DNA from: Palsa-506 sp963707065 | GTDB lineage: Bacteria; Actinomycetota; Actinomycetes; Streptosporangiales; Streptosporangiaceae | Direction of reading: 5' to 3' | Assembly: GCA_963707065.1 (NCBI GenBank) | Contig: CAVPPJ010000042.1 | Span: forward strand, 186,001-250,000 | Length of the DNA: 64,000 nt | Shown here: positions 8,165 through 17,956 of the stretch, one piece after another | Numbering within the stretch: position 1 is the first letter of the stretch | How the letters are laid out: every line of letters starts with the position of its first letter | Program-made: the position numbers and the translations under genes | Notes under the pieces: generated by a model | The model's input: the letters and a program-made list of their open reading frames with translations, nothing else | Told to the model about the DNA's origin: nothing | Databases searched by the model: none

Positions 8165-8706
8165 CCAGCCCCGGAGCGCCGCGGCAGCTGCGGCCCACTG
8201 ACATCAAGCGGCTGAACCGGTCCTGGCGGCGGCTGACCCAGGCGAGGCTGGCACTGCTGCTTGACTCGGTCGGCCAGCCGTTCAACGTCGGCTCGATCAT
8301 CCGGACCGCCGCCGCGCTCGGCGTCGAGCGGATCTGGCTCTGCGGCAACTGCGCATCGCCCGATCATCCGTCCGCGCGCAAGACCGCGCTCGGCACCGAG
8401 CGCCTGGTCAGCTGCGAGTGCGAGCCGTCCGCGGCGGCGGGCGCGGCGGCGGCCGCGGCCGACGGCCTGCGGGTCATCGCCATCGAGCTGACCGACGGCG
8501 CGGTCCCGCTGCACGAGGCGCCGCTCTCCGGGGATGTCTGCCTGGCTCTCGGCAACGAGGACCACGGCTGTTCCGCCGCCCTGCTGGCCGCCGCCGACGT
8601 GGTCGCCTACATCCCGCAGACCGGCCGGGTGGGCTCGCTGAACGTGGCCGCCGCCGCGGCGATCGCGCTGGCAGAGGCACGCCGCAGGGAGTGGTCGGAC
8701 GGCTGA
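8161..8706 (+). CDS. SpoU/TrmH-family RNA 2'-O-methyltransferase
   Basis: A 181-residue SPOUT methyltransferase. Motif 1 is SVGQPFNVGSIIRTAAALG (about residues 38-56), motif 2 LALGNEDHGC (about 129-138) and motif 3 IPQTGRVGSLNVAAAAAIAL (about 151-170), all with the catalytic Arg/Asn and knot residues in place. It starts at ATG 8161 within an ATGA overlap of the rRNA methyltransferase gene. It has no long N-terminal substrate-binding domain, so tRNA (Gm18-type or Cm/Um34-type) is likely, but the target cannot be assigned. Confidence 0.88.
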   Translation: MTSPGAPRQLRPTDIKRLNRSWRRLTQARLALLLDSVGQPFNVGSIIRTAAALGVERIWLCGNCASPDHPSARKTALGTERLVSCECEPSAAAGAAAAAADGLRVIAIELTDGAVPLHEAPLSGDVCLALGNEDHGCSAALLAAADVVAYIPQTGRVGSLNVAAAAAIALAEARRREWSDG

Positions 8707-8744
8707 CCGGCACGCTGTCATCCGTTCGTCCTGCTGGGCACCGT

Positions 8745-8750
8745 CATACT
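8745..8750 (+). promoter_or_regulatory. Candidate -10 element for leaderless GDPD gene
   Basis: CATACT, one base from TATACT, lies 6 nt before GTG 8757. No Shine-Dalgarno is present. Confidence 0.4.
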
Positions 8751-8756
8751 GGCACG

Positions 8757-9497
8757 GTGCCGCGTAAGTTCCTTGACTTCCCTGGCCCGCTGGCCTTCGC
8801 GCACCGCGGCGGGTCGGCGTACGGCCCGGAGAACACCTGGCGCGCCTTCGAGCACGCCGTCGGCCTGGGCTACGCCTACCTGGAGACGGACGTCCGGGCG
8901 ACCGCGGACGGGGTGGCCGTCGCGTTCCACGACAAGACGCTTGACCGCCTCACCGGGCGGCCAGGGCGGATCGCCGCGCTGCCGCACCGCGACGTCGCGG
9001 CCGCGCGGATCGGCGGGACGGAGCCGATCCCGCTGATCGAGGACCTGCTCGGGGCATGGCCGGACGTCCGGTTCAACATCGACGTCAAGGACGCCCGCGC
9101 TATCGCGCCGCTAGCCGGCGTGCTGCGCCGGACCGCGGCGTGGGACCGGGTCTGCATCTGCTCGTTCTCGGCCAGCAGGCTGCGGGCAACCCGGCGGGCC
9201 CTCGGCCGGCCGGTCTGCACGGCCGCCTCGCCGGCCGGCATCGCCGCGGTACTGCTGGGCGGGCCGGCCGCGGCCTCCGCGCAATGCGCTCAGATACCGG
9301 TGCCGGTCGCGACCGCGCCGTTCCTGCGGCACGCGCACGGGCGCGGACTCCAGGTCCACGCCTGGACAGTGAACGACCGCGGCCTGATGGGGACGCTGCT
9401 GGATCTCGGCGTGGACGGCATCATCACCGACGAAACGGTGGCGCTGCGCGAGGTGCTGACAGCGCGCGGGCAGTGGCATCCGCGGCAGGCTGCCTAG
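8757..9497 (+). CDS. Glycerophosphodiester phosphodiesterase
   Basis: A 246-residue GDPD TIM-barrel enzyme that hydrolyses glycerophosphodiesters to glycerol-3-phosphate and an alcohol. AHRGGSAYGPENT near residues 15-27 carries the catalytic His and Glu/Asn, ETDVRATADG and VAFHDKTLDRLTG carry the metal-binding Glu/Asp and second His, and HAWTVND plus GVDGIITD close the barrel. No signal peptide is seen, so it is cytoplasmic. GTG 8757 is the start that places the HRG motif correctly; the longer in-frame extension would overlap the upstream methyltransferase gene. Confidence 0.9.
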   Translation: MPRKFLDFPGPLAFAHRGGSAYGPENTWRAFEHAVGLGYAYLETDVRATADGVAVAFHDKTLDRLTGRPGRIAALPHRDVAAARIGGTEPIPLIEDLLGAWPDVRFNIDVKDARAIAPLAGVLRRTAAWDRVCICSFSASRLRATRRALGRPVCTAASPAGIAAVLLGGPAAASAQCAQIPVPVATAPFLRHAHGRGLQVHAWTVNDRGLMGTLLDLGVDGIITDETVALREVLTARGQWHPRQAA

Positions 9498-9547
9498 CAT
9501 TCCGCGGATCCGGCAGTCCGTTCTGGGGTTGGAAGCATGCCGTGGCG

Positions 9548-9573
9548 GGAATCTTGACCGGGAACTCACCGTT
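9548..9573 (+). promoter_or_regulatory. SigR-type (thiol-stress ECF sigma) promoter of rbpA
   Basis: GGAAT at 9548-9552 is followed after exactly 18 nt by GTT at 9571-9573, a perfect match to the GGAAT-N18-GTT consensus of SigR in Streptomyces, whose known regulon includes rbpA. Predicted transcription start is near 9580, about 33 nt before the rbpA ATG. That leader contains GGGAGG about 9 nt before the start. Confidence 0.75.
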
Positions 9574-9612
9574 ACCATGTAGGACGGCTGAGCGCTGGGA
9601 GGCAGCAGACTG

Positions 9613-10002
9613 ATGGCCGAACGCTCTCTTCGCGGTACCAGACTCGGAGCCACGAGCTACGAGAATGACCGTAACACCGATCTGGCCCCGCGTCAGGATG
9701 TGGCTTTCGATTGCCCGAAAGGCCACAGTTTCACCGTGCCGTTCGCGGCTGAGGCAGAGATACCGACTACCTGGGAATGCCGGGTATGCGGGGCGACCGC
9801 GTTCACCACGGCCGGCGATCTACCCGCGCCCAAGAAGGTCAAGCCGCCGCGCAGCCACTGGGACATGCTGCTGGAAAGGCGCTCCGTCGCGGACCTGGAA
9901 GAAGTGCTCGCGGAGCGCCTTGCGGTGATCAGGGGCCAGCGCGGCATCGAGGACGATGTCGTGGCGACCGCGCATGCGCGCCGCCAGCGCAAGAGCGCCT
10001 GA
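9613..10002 (+). CDS. rbpA: RNA polymerase-binding protein RbpA
   Basis: A 129-residue RbpA, the actinobacterial transcription activator that binds RNA polymerase and the principal sigma factor and stabilises the open complex. MAERSLRGTRLGATSYE is the N-terminal tail, the zinc/core domain has Cys in FDCPKGH and CRVCG, the basic linker is KKVKPPRSHWDMLLERR, and the sigma-interacting helix follows at about residues 95-118. The first Cys plus the CxxC pair give three Cys and a neighbouring His, as in the redox-sensitive Streptomyces protein. It is transcribed from a SigR-type promoter and ends before two tandem hairpins. Confidence 0.95.
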   Translation: MAERSLRGTRLGATSYENDRNTDLAPRQDVAFDCPKGHSFTVPFAAEAEIPTTWECRVCGATAFTTAGDLPAPKKVKPPRSHWDMLLERRSVADLEEVLAERLAVIRGQRGIEDDVVATAHARRQRKSA

Positions 10003-10046
10003 GGCCCGCCCGCCGGACCGCACCGGTCCCGCCACGCCGTTACGGC

Positions 10047-10120
10047 AACTGGCCAGCTTCCTGCTGGCCTGCGGCCGTGCTAACTGGCCAGCTTCCTGCT
10101 GGCCGGCCTGCGGCCGTGCA
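10047..10120. terminator. Two tandem hairpins in a 35-bp duplication between rbpA and the mannosyltransferase
   Basis: A sequence beginning AACTGGCCAGC is duplicated with a 35-bp period, at 10047 and 10082. Each copy contains the perfect stem GGCCAGC / GCTGGCC with a 5-nt loop (10051-10069 and 10086-10104). The second copy encodes the last codons of the mannosyltransferase, the first lies beyond its stop. The genes are convergent, so the hairpins could end transcription from both sides. There is no T-tract. Confidence 0.5.
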
Positions 10121-10856
10121 GCCGGGCGGTGATCCCCCACTGGGTGACGCGCCACAGCGCCTCGACCATGACGGCCCGGCTCATCTTGCTCGCGCCGCGG
10201 GTCCGCTCCACGAAGGTGATGGGCACCTCGACTACGGTCAGGCCGGCCCGGATGGCCCGCAGGGCCAGCTCGATCTGGAAGCAGTAGCCCTGAGATTCCA
10301 CCTCGTCGAGCGCGATCTGCCGCAGCGCTGACGCGCGGTAGGCGCGGTACCCGCCGGTGGCGTCCCGCACCTTGATGCCGAGCATCACGCGTGCGTAGGT
10401 GTTGCCGCCACGCGACAGTACCTCCCTGGATTTCGGCCAGTTCAGCACGGTGCCGCCGGGTACGTAGCGCGAGCCGATCACCAGGTCCGCGCCGGCCTCC
10501 AGCGCGGCCAGCAGCCCGGGCAGCTGCTGCGGCTGGTGGGATCCGTCGGCGTCGATCTCCACGAGCACGCCGTAATCGCGCTCGAGCGCCCAGCGGAAAC
10601 CGGCGAGATAGGCGGAGCCGAGACCGGATTTCCCCGGCCGGTGCAGCACGTGAATGCGGGCGTCCGCGGCGGCCAGCTTCTCCGCGGCCTCGCCGGTACC
10701 GTCCGGGCTGTTGTCGTCGACCACGAGCAGATCGGCCGCCGGAACCGCGGTCCGCAGCCGGGCGGTGATCTCCTCCAGGTTCGGCCGCTCGTTGTAGGTC
10801 GGCACGATGACGGCCACCCGGCCCAGCGGGCCGCCGGGGCGGTCAGTTTCTGTCAC
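10080..10856 (-). CDS. Polyprenol-phosphate mannosyltransferase (DPM1-like, GT2)
   Basis: A 258-residue GT-A glycosyltransferase. IVPTYNER opens the fold, VVDDNSPDGT binds the nucleotide, and EIDADGSHQP holds the metal-binding DxD. RGGNTYARVMLG and GYCFQIELALRA are typical of dolichol/polyprenol-phosphate mannose synthases. It would make polyprenol-phosphate-mannose from GDP-mannose for lipoglycan or protein O-mannosylation at the membrane. It lacks membrane segments, unlike fused Ppm1 proteins with an N-terminal acyltransferase domain. The C terminus (RRPASRKLAS) lies in a recently duplicated 35-bp sequence. Confidence 0.88.
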   Translation of the reverse strand: MTETDRPGGPLGRVAVIVPTYNERPNLEEITARLRTAVPAADLLVVDDNSPDGTGEAAEKLAAADARIHVLHRPGKSGLGSAYLAGFRWALERDYGVLVEIDADGSHQPQQLPGLLAALEAGADLVIGSRYVPGGTVLNWPKSREVLSRGGNTYARVMLGIKVRDATGGYRAYRASALRQIALDEVESQGYCFQIELALRAIRAGLTVVEVPITFVERTRGASKMSRAVMVEALWRVTQWGITARLHGRRPASRKLAS

Positions 10857-11529
10857 GCTTCCCTGCCTCAGGCTGGTCCTGACATCACGGGCATCCGGCT
10901 CGCCAAACGCACGCGCCGTCCAGCAGGTTCCCCGGATGCCTGCCAGCGGCGCGGAAGGCCAAGGATAGCGGTGCGCAGGAAGAGGAGGGTCCCGGGAAGC
11001 CCTTCGGACCGGAGTCCGTCCCGCCGGAAACGGGCTCGGCCTCCGTTGTCTACTGGGTGCCCGGGGCCACTCCCGGTCCTGCCCCCGGCCCAGCCGGGCC
11101 CGCGGAGCGGCCTTCGTGCGCTGCGCCTGGCGCGAGGCCCGGGCAAATCTGGCCTCATGGCGCAGCGGGGCCGGAGCGGCTGACCGTCCCGGCCGGCTGG
11201 CCCGGTGCTGGACCGGCTAGAAACATACCGTCGATCGCCGTGATGTCAACCCCTCCTGGCCGGGCTGCCGCCTGGGCCGATCAGCGGCCGGGCGGGCCCT
11301 GTTCGCTGTTGTCCGGCGGCGATACGATTGATCGTCTCCCAGCGTGCGAGGGCCGGATGGCAAGGTTGTCAGCGAGCGTCCGGTGTGCGGTGCAGTCGCC
11401 GTGCGCCGCGGCTTCATCGTGGCTGGGTTCCGCAGTACCCGGGACGCGCACCCGCTCCGTGCGCCGCGAGCACTTTCCTAACGTGGGAACCCGCCTGGCG
11501 GGATTCATCTTGCAGCTGGAGGACGAGGA
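10857..11529. other. 673-bp region without a supported gene, upstream of acs
   Basis: Open frames occur on both strands here but none has a recognisable domain or a good ribosome-binding site, and their amino-acid composition (Arg/Gly/Pro rich) is that of non-coding high-GC DNA. It must contain the acs promoter and perhaps that of the divergent mannosyltransferase. I see no clear -35/-10 pair, tRNA or riboswitch fold. GGAGGACGAGGA immediately before ATG 11530 is the acs ribosome-binding site. Confidence 0.5.
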
Positions 11530-13639
<2,110 letters not shown>

Positions 13640-13660
13640 CCCGGGACGCGCCGAGCCCGG

Positions 13661-13719
13661 GACGCCGGGCGGCTCGCAGGCTGATCCCGGTCGCCTGCGA
13701 GCCGCCCGGCGTCGCTTTT
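13661..13719 (+). terminator. Rho-independent terminator after acs
   Basis: A perfect 20-bp stem (left arm 13661-13680, right arm 13694-13713) encloses a 13-nt loop and is followed by GCTTTTG. It lies 21 nt after the acs stop and between convergent acs and kal, so it may act in both directions. It is the strongest terminator in the window. Confidence 0.85.
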
Positions 13720-13763
13720 GCCCGCTTGGCGCACCGTCGTGACGGCGCGCCTTCACCCAGCGA

Positions 13764-14156
13764 TCACGCTGCCGGGGCGACGACCGTGCCGGTAGCGGTG
13801 ACCACGATCACTGGCTCGCCGAGGACCCGGGCGGCGGACGGGCCGCGCTCAGGGTCGGCGCGGCAGACCACGCGGGCCTCGAAGGTGATCTCGCGGCTGC
13901 GCCGTCCGACCCGGGCCACCGTGGCGGTGACCTCGATCACGTCACCGGCCAGCAGCGGCGCCCGGAACTGGACGTCGGAGTAGGCCGCGAACAGCCCCTC
14001 GTCGCCGTCGGTCCGGATGGACAGCTCGGTGCCGGCGTCGCCGAACAGGCCGAGCACGTACGCGCCGTCGACCAGGTTCCCGCCGTAGTGGGCGTGGCTG
14101 TACGGCACGTACCGCCGGTGCGTCACGGTCAGGCCAAGCCGGGGGTCAGCGTTCAC
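13764..14156 (-). CDS. kal: 3-aminobutyryl-CoA ammonia-lyase (hotdog fold)
   Basis: A 130-residue hotdog-fold protein with the family signature YSHAHYGGNLVDGA near residues 19-32 and LFGDAGTELSIRTDGDEGLF after it, as in Kal of lysine-fermenting bacteria. It eliminates ammonia from L-3-aminobutyryl-CoA to give crotonyl-CoA, a late step of the beta-lysine pathway. The GTG at 14156 overlaps the kamE stop as GTGA, so it is the last gene of the coupled set kdd-kamD-kamE-kal. Assignment rests on both the motif and the neighbours. Confidence 0.88.
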   Translation of the reverse strand: MNADPRLGLTVTHRRYVPYSHAHYGGNLVDGAYVLGLFGDAGTELSIRTDGDEGLFAAYSDVQFRAPLLAGDVIEVTATVARVGRRSREITFEARVVCRADPERGPSAARVLGEPVIVVTATGTVVAPAA

Positions 14157-14953
14157 GCGGTGCCTCCTGCCGTCGCTTGCGGCGCTCCGGGAGCCGCCGC
14201 GGATGTGCCGGGCTCCGGGGCCAGGGCATGGACCAGGTAGCTCGCCACTTCCCCGGGAGCCGTGCCCTTTCCGAAGATCTTGTCCACGCCGAGTGCCGCC
14301 GCCGCGCCCGGATCGAACCTGGGCCCGCCGACCACCAGCAGGGGCCGGTCCGGGCCTGCCGCCCGGAACGCGGCGGCCATCTCGCGGGAGTTGGACAGGT
14401 GCGCGTCCCGCTGCGTGACCACCTGGCTGACCAGCACCGCATCGGCGCGCTCCGCGCGGGACCTGGCGACCAGGTCGGCCACGTCCACCTGCGCGCCGAG
14501 ATTGACGATGCGCATCTCGCGGTAGTACTCCAGGCCCTTCTCCCCCGCATGGCCCTTCACGTTCAGGATCGCGTCGATGCCGACCGTATGCGCGTCGGTG
14601 CCGATGCAGGCCCCGACCACCACCATCTTGCGGCCGAGCGCCCCGCGGATCCGCAGGTTGATCTCCGGCGATGACAGCATCGGAAACTCCCGCTCGGCCA
14701 CGATGACCTGCGAAAGGTCGACAAGGTGACTGACCCGCCCGTAGACAATGCAGAACGTGAAGTCCGGGCCCATGCCCTTGGCGTGCACCACCATGGCGGG
14801 TTCCAGGCCCATCTTGGCGGCCAGCTGCAGCGCGGCGCCTTCCGCGCGGGCACGCTCCTCGGGGGTGCCGAACGGGACCGGGAGCGTGAAGGAGACCTGC
14901 ACCCGCCCGTCGCCGGTGGTGTCGCCGTACGGCCGGATGATCTCGCCGGTCAT
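14153..14953 (-). CDS. kamE: Lysine 5,6-aminomutase beta subunit (B12-binding)
   Basis: A 266-residue protein with a Rossmann-like cobalamin-binding domain. The DxHxxG motif is DAHTVG at 120-125, with His122 the lower axial cobalt ligand, and the segment LNVKGHAGEKG puts Lys133 at the place of the Lys that binds PLP in the clostridial enzyme. With KamD it shifts the terminal amino group of beta-lysine to carbon 5, forming 3,5-diaminohexanoate, and needs adenosylcobalamin. ATGA overlap with kamD and GTGA overlap with kal. The C terminus has an extra Ala/Pro-rich tail of about 25 residues. Confidence 0.93.
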   Translation of the reverse strand: MTGEIIRPYGDTTGDGRVQVSFTLPVPFGTPEERARAEGAALQLAAKMGLEPAMVVHAKGMGPDFTFCIVYGRVSHLVDLSQVIVAEREFPMLSSPEINLRIRGALGRKMVVVGACIGTDAHTVGIDAILNVKGHAGEKGLEYYREMRIVNLGAQVDVADLVARSRAERADAVLVSQVVTQRDAHLSNSREMAAAFRAAGPDRPLLVVGGPRFDPGAAAALGVDKIFGKGTAPGEVASYLVHALAPEPGTSAAAPGAPQATAGGTA

Positions 14954-16599
14954 CGCTCCTCCGCTGCGCTGGCTTCGTCCGTGCTGGCTTTGCCGGGGCC
15001 GGCTGCCTGCGCGCTGCCATCCGCCGGGCCGTCCGCCTCGAGTATCTCGGTGGCCGGGTTGAAGTAGCCGTCCGCCTGGCGGATCACGCCGTCCAGCCCG
15101 CGGCCGCCGTCCGGCGGGCGCCGGGTGATGCCGAAGGTACCGCCCGCGATCGCGGTCAGCAGGCCCTCGTCGCCGATCTTGCCGAGCAGTTCCACCGCCT
15201 CGCCGAGCACCTCGGTGGCGCGCTGCTCGATGAAGCCGCCCGGGGCGGGCCGGAAGCTGTCACCGAGCCGTCCTGCCGCGTCACGCACGTACCGGACGTT
15301 CTCCAGCGCCAGGTCACGGTCGGACAGGAACGGGGTGTGAATCCCCTCGGTCATCATCCCGATGAGCAGGATCGACTGGCCGGTCATCATGCCGCACAGG
15401 TTGAAGAACGCGTCGAGCAGGTAGCCGGCGAACACGTTGCCGGTCATGTGCTTCGTCGGCGGCATGTACTTCAGCGGCGCGTCCGGGAACAGCTCGCGCA
15501 CCAGCTGCGCGTGCGCGAGCTCGAGCAGGAACGAGTCGGGCACGTCGGGGTTGATCTCGAACGCGTGCCCGAGGCCGAGCTGCCCGTCGGCCAGCCCTGC
15601 CTCCTTGCCGAAGTACTCGTTCAGCAGCTGGCTGACGATCACCGTGTGCGCGGCATCGACCGCGTCCGCGGTGGTCAGGTAGTTGTCCTCGCCGGTGTTG
15701 ATGATGATTCCGGCGCGGGCGTGGACCTGGCGGGAGAAACGCTGGTCGATGAAGGTCCGGCGGGGGTTGATGTCGCGGAAGATGATGCCGTACATGCAGT
15801 CGTTCAGCATCATGTCGAGCCGCTCAAGCCCGGCGAGCGATGCGATCTCCGGCATGCACAGGCCGGACGCGTAGTTAGTCAGCCGCACGTACCTGCCGAG
15901 CTCGCGTGAGGTCTCGTCCAGCGCCGCGCGCATCAGCCGGAAATTCTCCCGGGTCGCGTAGGTGCCGGCGTAGCCCTCCCGGGTGGCACCCTCCGGCACG
16001 TAGTCGAGCAGCGACTGGCCGGTGGACCGGATCACCGCGATGATGTCCGCGCCTTCCCTGGCCGCCGCCTGCGCCTGCGGGATGTCCTCGTAGATGTCGC
16101 CGGTCGCGACGATCAGGTAGATCCACGGCTTCGGCGGATCCGAGGTCTCGCTGATCATCGCGTCCCGCTCGGCCCGGCGGGCGTCGATGGTGGCGATGCC
16201 GCGCCGCACGCCGCGGGCGGCGGCCGTGCGCGCGCGCTGCGCGTCGCCGCCGTCCGGGATCCGGAACTTCACCTTCCCGGCGGCCGCGTCCCTGGCCAGC
16301 GCGGCCAGGCCGGGGTACCCGCCGGTGAGCATGGCGTCCCAGGCCGGCAGCGCGACCCCGTGCTCCAGGCCGGCGGTTTCACGCACCGAGTCGGACAGCC
16401 TGTTCACCCAGGGCATGCCGTCGTCATCGGCGCCGTCCAGGCCGGCCAGCCTGAGCACCGCGCGCTCCACCGACACCGTGGTATGCGTCCGGGCCAGCTC
16501 GACGATCGGCTGCCCGGCGCGGCGGGCCAGCTCGCGTGCCTGGCGGACGATGGCGGGATCCAGCCCGAGCCTGGCGGTCACCGTGCTACCTGCGTCCAT
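14950..16599 (-). CDS. kamD: Lysine 5,6-aminomutase alpha subunit
   Basis: A 549-residue TIM-barrel subunit, slightly longer than the roughly 520 usual for the family because of an Ala/Asp-rich C-terminal tail. Conserved stretches include PPKPWIYLIVATGDIYEDIPQ, VIRSTGQSLLDYVPEGAT, NYASGLCMPEIA, YMPPTKHMTGN and LIGMMTEGIHTPFLSDRD, typical of KamD/OraS-type catalytic subunits. It begins inside the end of kdd (14-nt overlap) and ends in an ATGA overlap with kamE, so the operon is tightly coupled. A D-ornithine 4,5-aminomutase is the alternative family member, but kdd and kal next door favour lysine. Confidence 0.93.
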   Translation of the reverse strand: MDAGSTVTARLGLDPAIVRQARELARRAGQPIVELARTHTTVSVERAVLRLAGLDGADDDGMPWVNRLSDSVRETAGLEHGVALPAWDAMLTGGYPGLAALARDAAAGKVKFRIPDGGDAQRARTAAARGVRRGIATIDARRAERDAMISETSDPPKPWIYLIVATGDIYEDIPQAQAAAREGADIIAVIRSTGQSLLDYVPEGATREGYAGTYATRENFRLMRAALDETSRELGRYVRLTNYASGLCMPEIASLAGLERLDMMLNDCMYGIIFRDINPRRTFIDQRFSRQVHARAGIIINTGEDNYLTTADAVDAAHTVIVSQLLNEYFGKEAGLADGQLGLGHAFEINPDVPDSFLLELAHAQLVRELFPDAPLKYMPPTKHMTGNVFAGYLLDAFFNLCGMMTGQSILLIGMMTEGIHTPFLSDRDLALENVRYVRDAAGRLGDSFRPAPGGFIEQRATEVLGEAVELLGKIGDEGLLTAIAGGTFGITRRPPDGGRGLDGVIRQADGYFNPATEILEADGPADGSAQAAGPGKASTDEASAAEER

Positions 16600-17700
16600 C
16601 GCCGTCCTCCCTGGACTCCTGCTGCCGGTCTGGCTGCTCGTCGATCCGGTCCTCGAACATCGCGCGCACGCGGGGCTCGGCGCGGATCAGGTCCAGGGCG
16701 AACTCTGCGTGCCCCGGCACGTACCCGTTGCCGACCAGCATGGTGACGTCCGCGGCGACACCCTCGGCGCCGAGCGCGGCCGCGGTAAACGAGGTCGCCA
16801 TGGAGAAGAAGATCACGGTACCGCCCTGTGCGGTGGACAGGATCGCACCGCCCTCGCAGCCCGGCACGTCCACGCACACCACCGTGACGTCGGCGGGGCC
16901 CCCGGCCGCGTTGATCGCCGCCGCTACCGCCACGGCGTCGCGGGCGTCGGCGACCACGACCTGGTCGGCGAGCCGGGCGCCGCGCAGCACGGCTGCCTCC
17001 TGCTCGTGCGGGACGACCCCGATGATGGTCCCGGCACCCGCGCGGCGCGCGGCCGCCGCTGACAGCGAGCCGCTCTTGCCCGCCGCGCCCAGGATGGCCA
17101 CCACCGGCCCGGCGCGGCCGGCCTTGCGGGCCAGCACGGCCTCGGTGACCACCCGGTGGGTGAGGGCCGGCGCACCGCACACGTCAAGCACCGCCAGCGC
17201 CAGCGGGACGGGCAGGTCGCCCGGCAGCACGGCGGCGATCGACCGGCCGAACAAGATCGCGTGCCCGGCACACGGCACCTGCTCGGACCGGCCGTCCCAG
17301 CCGGCCAGCCCGTCGGTCACCACGAGCGGCGTGAGGCTGAGCGAGACGAGCGTCGCGATCCTGTCCCCTGGCGCCAGCCCGAGCGGCGAGCGGCTGCCCG
17401 CCTCCTCGACCACCCCGGTGAGCATCCCACCGGAGCCCGTGACCGGGTTGTGCATCTTGCCGCGGCTGGTGATGATCTCCAGGACCGCGGTCCTGATCGC
17501 ATCCGGGTCGTCGTTGCTGGCCTCGCGCAGCTGCCGGAACGATGCCGCGTCAAGGTTCAGCCGGTCCACCCGGACCCGCACCTCGTCCGGCCAGATAGCC
17601 GGGCTCGGATCCAGCCGCCAGGCCGCCTGCGGCAGCAGGCCGGCTCGGCCACCCGGTGCAGGCCGAGCGGGGAGCCCTGCTGCGTTATCGATTGGGTCAC
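16586..17700 (-). CDS. kdd: L-erythro-3,5-diaminohexanoate dehydrogenase (one frame change near 17643)
   Basis: Oxidises 3,5-diaminohexanoate to 5-amino-3-oxohexanoate with NAD(P). The Rossmann motif is ILGAAGKSG, with RLNLDAASF near the N terminus and NPVTGSGGMLTG typical of Kdd. The long open frame starts at 17581 and lacks the family N terminus. That N terminus (GSPLGLHRVAEP) is present in another frame from GTG 17700, preceded by GGAAGG, and joins at about 17641-17645 if one base is missing there. I annotate the joined gene. First gene of kdd-kamD-kamE-kal, divergent from kamA. Confidence 0.88.
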
Positions 17701-17821
17701 GTGATCATCCTTCCCGGCCGGCGGCAGGCATGCACGCCACGGCGCCGGCCAGTACCGGGCCCGGCTGGCGGCGGTCTCGTGCCAGTCCCGGCCCGAAACC
17801 GGCCGATCCTTGGCCCTGGAC

Positions 17822-17873
17822 CTACGATTCGATAGAATCTACTGTTGAAAGCTATATTGACAATAGCTTCTTG
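17822..17873. promoter_or_regulatory. AT-rich divergent promoter/operator between kdd and kamA
   Basis: A short AT-rich island in a GC-rich intergenic region. It holds GATTC-GATA-GAATC (17826-17839) and AGCTAT-N7-ATAGCT (17850-17868), the second enclosing the odd palindrome TATTG-A-CAATA. For kdd, reverse-strand TTGTCA (17858-17863) and TAGATT (17836-17841) are spaced 16 nt. For kamA, TTGACA at 17857-17862 could be a -35 without a clear -10. Binding of a dyad-recognising regulator would control both directions; no regulator gene lies next to the cluster. Confidence 0.55.
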
Positions 17874-17902
17874 CGTGACATGCCAGGACAACGGGTTATC
17901 GC

Positions 17903-17938
17903 TCCGCAGACGGCGACTAATCCGCAGACGGCGACTAA
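17903..17938 (+). repeat. Perfect 18-bp tandem repeat in the kamA leader
   Basis: TCCGCAGACGGCGACTAA occurs twice without gap (17903-17920, 17921-17938), ending 18 nt before the kamA ATG. It could be a direct-repeat operator or a slippage duplication. Confidence 0.85.
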
Positions 17939-17956
17939 TGAGGGGCAGGTGCCGCG

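Noticed and set aside
10868..11158. 96-residue reverse open frame in the gap before acs
   Set aside because: No ribosome-binding site, no domain, and Arg/Pro/Gly composition of random high-GC DNA.
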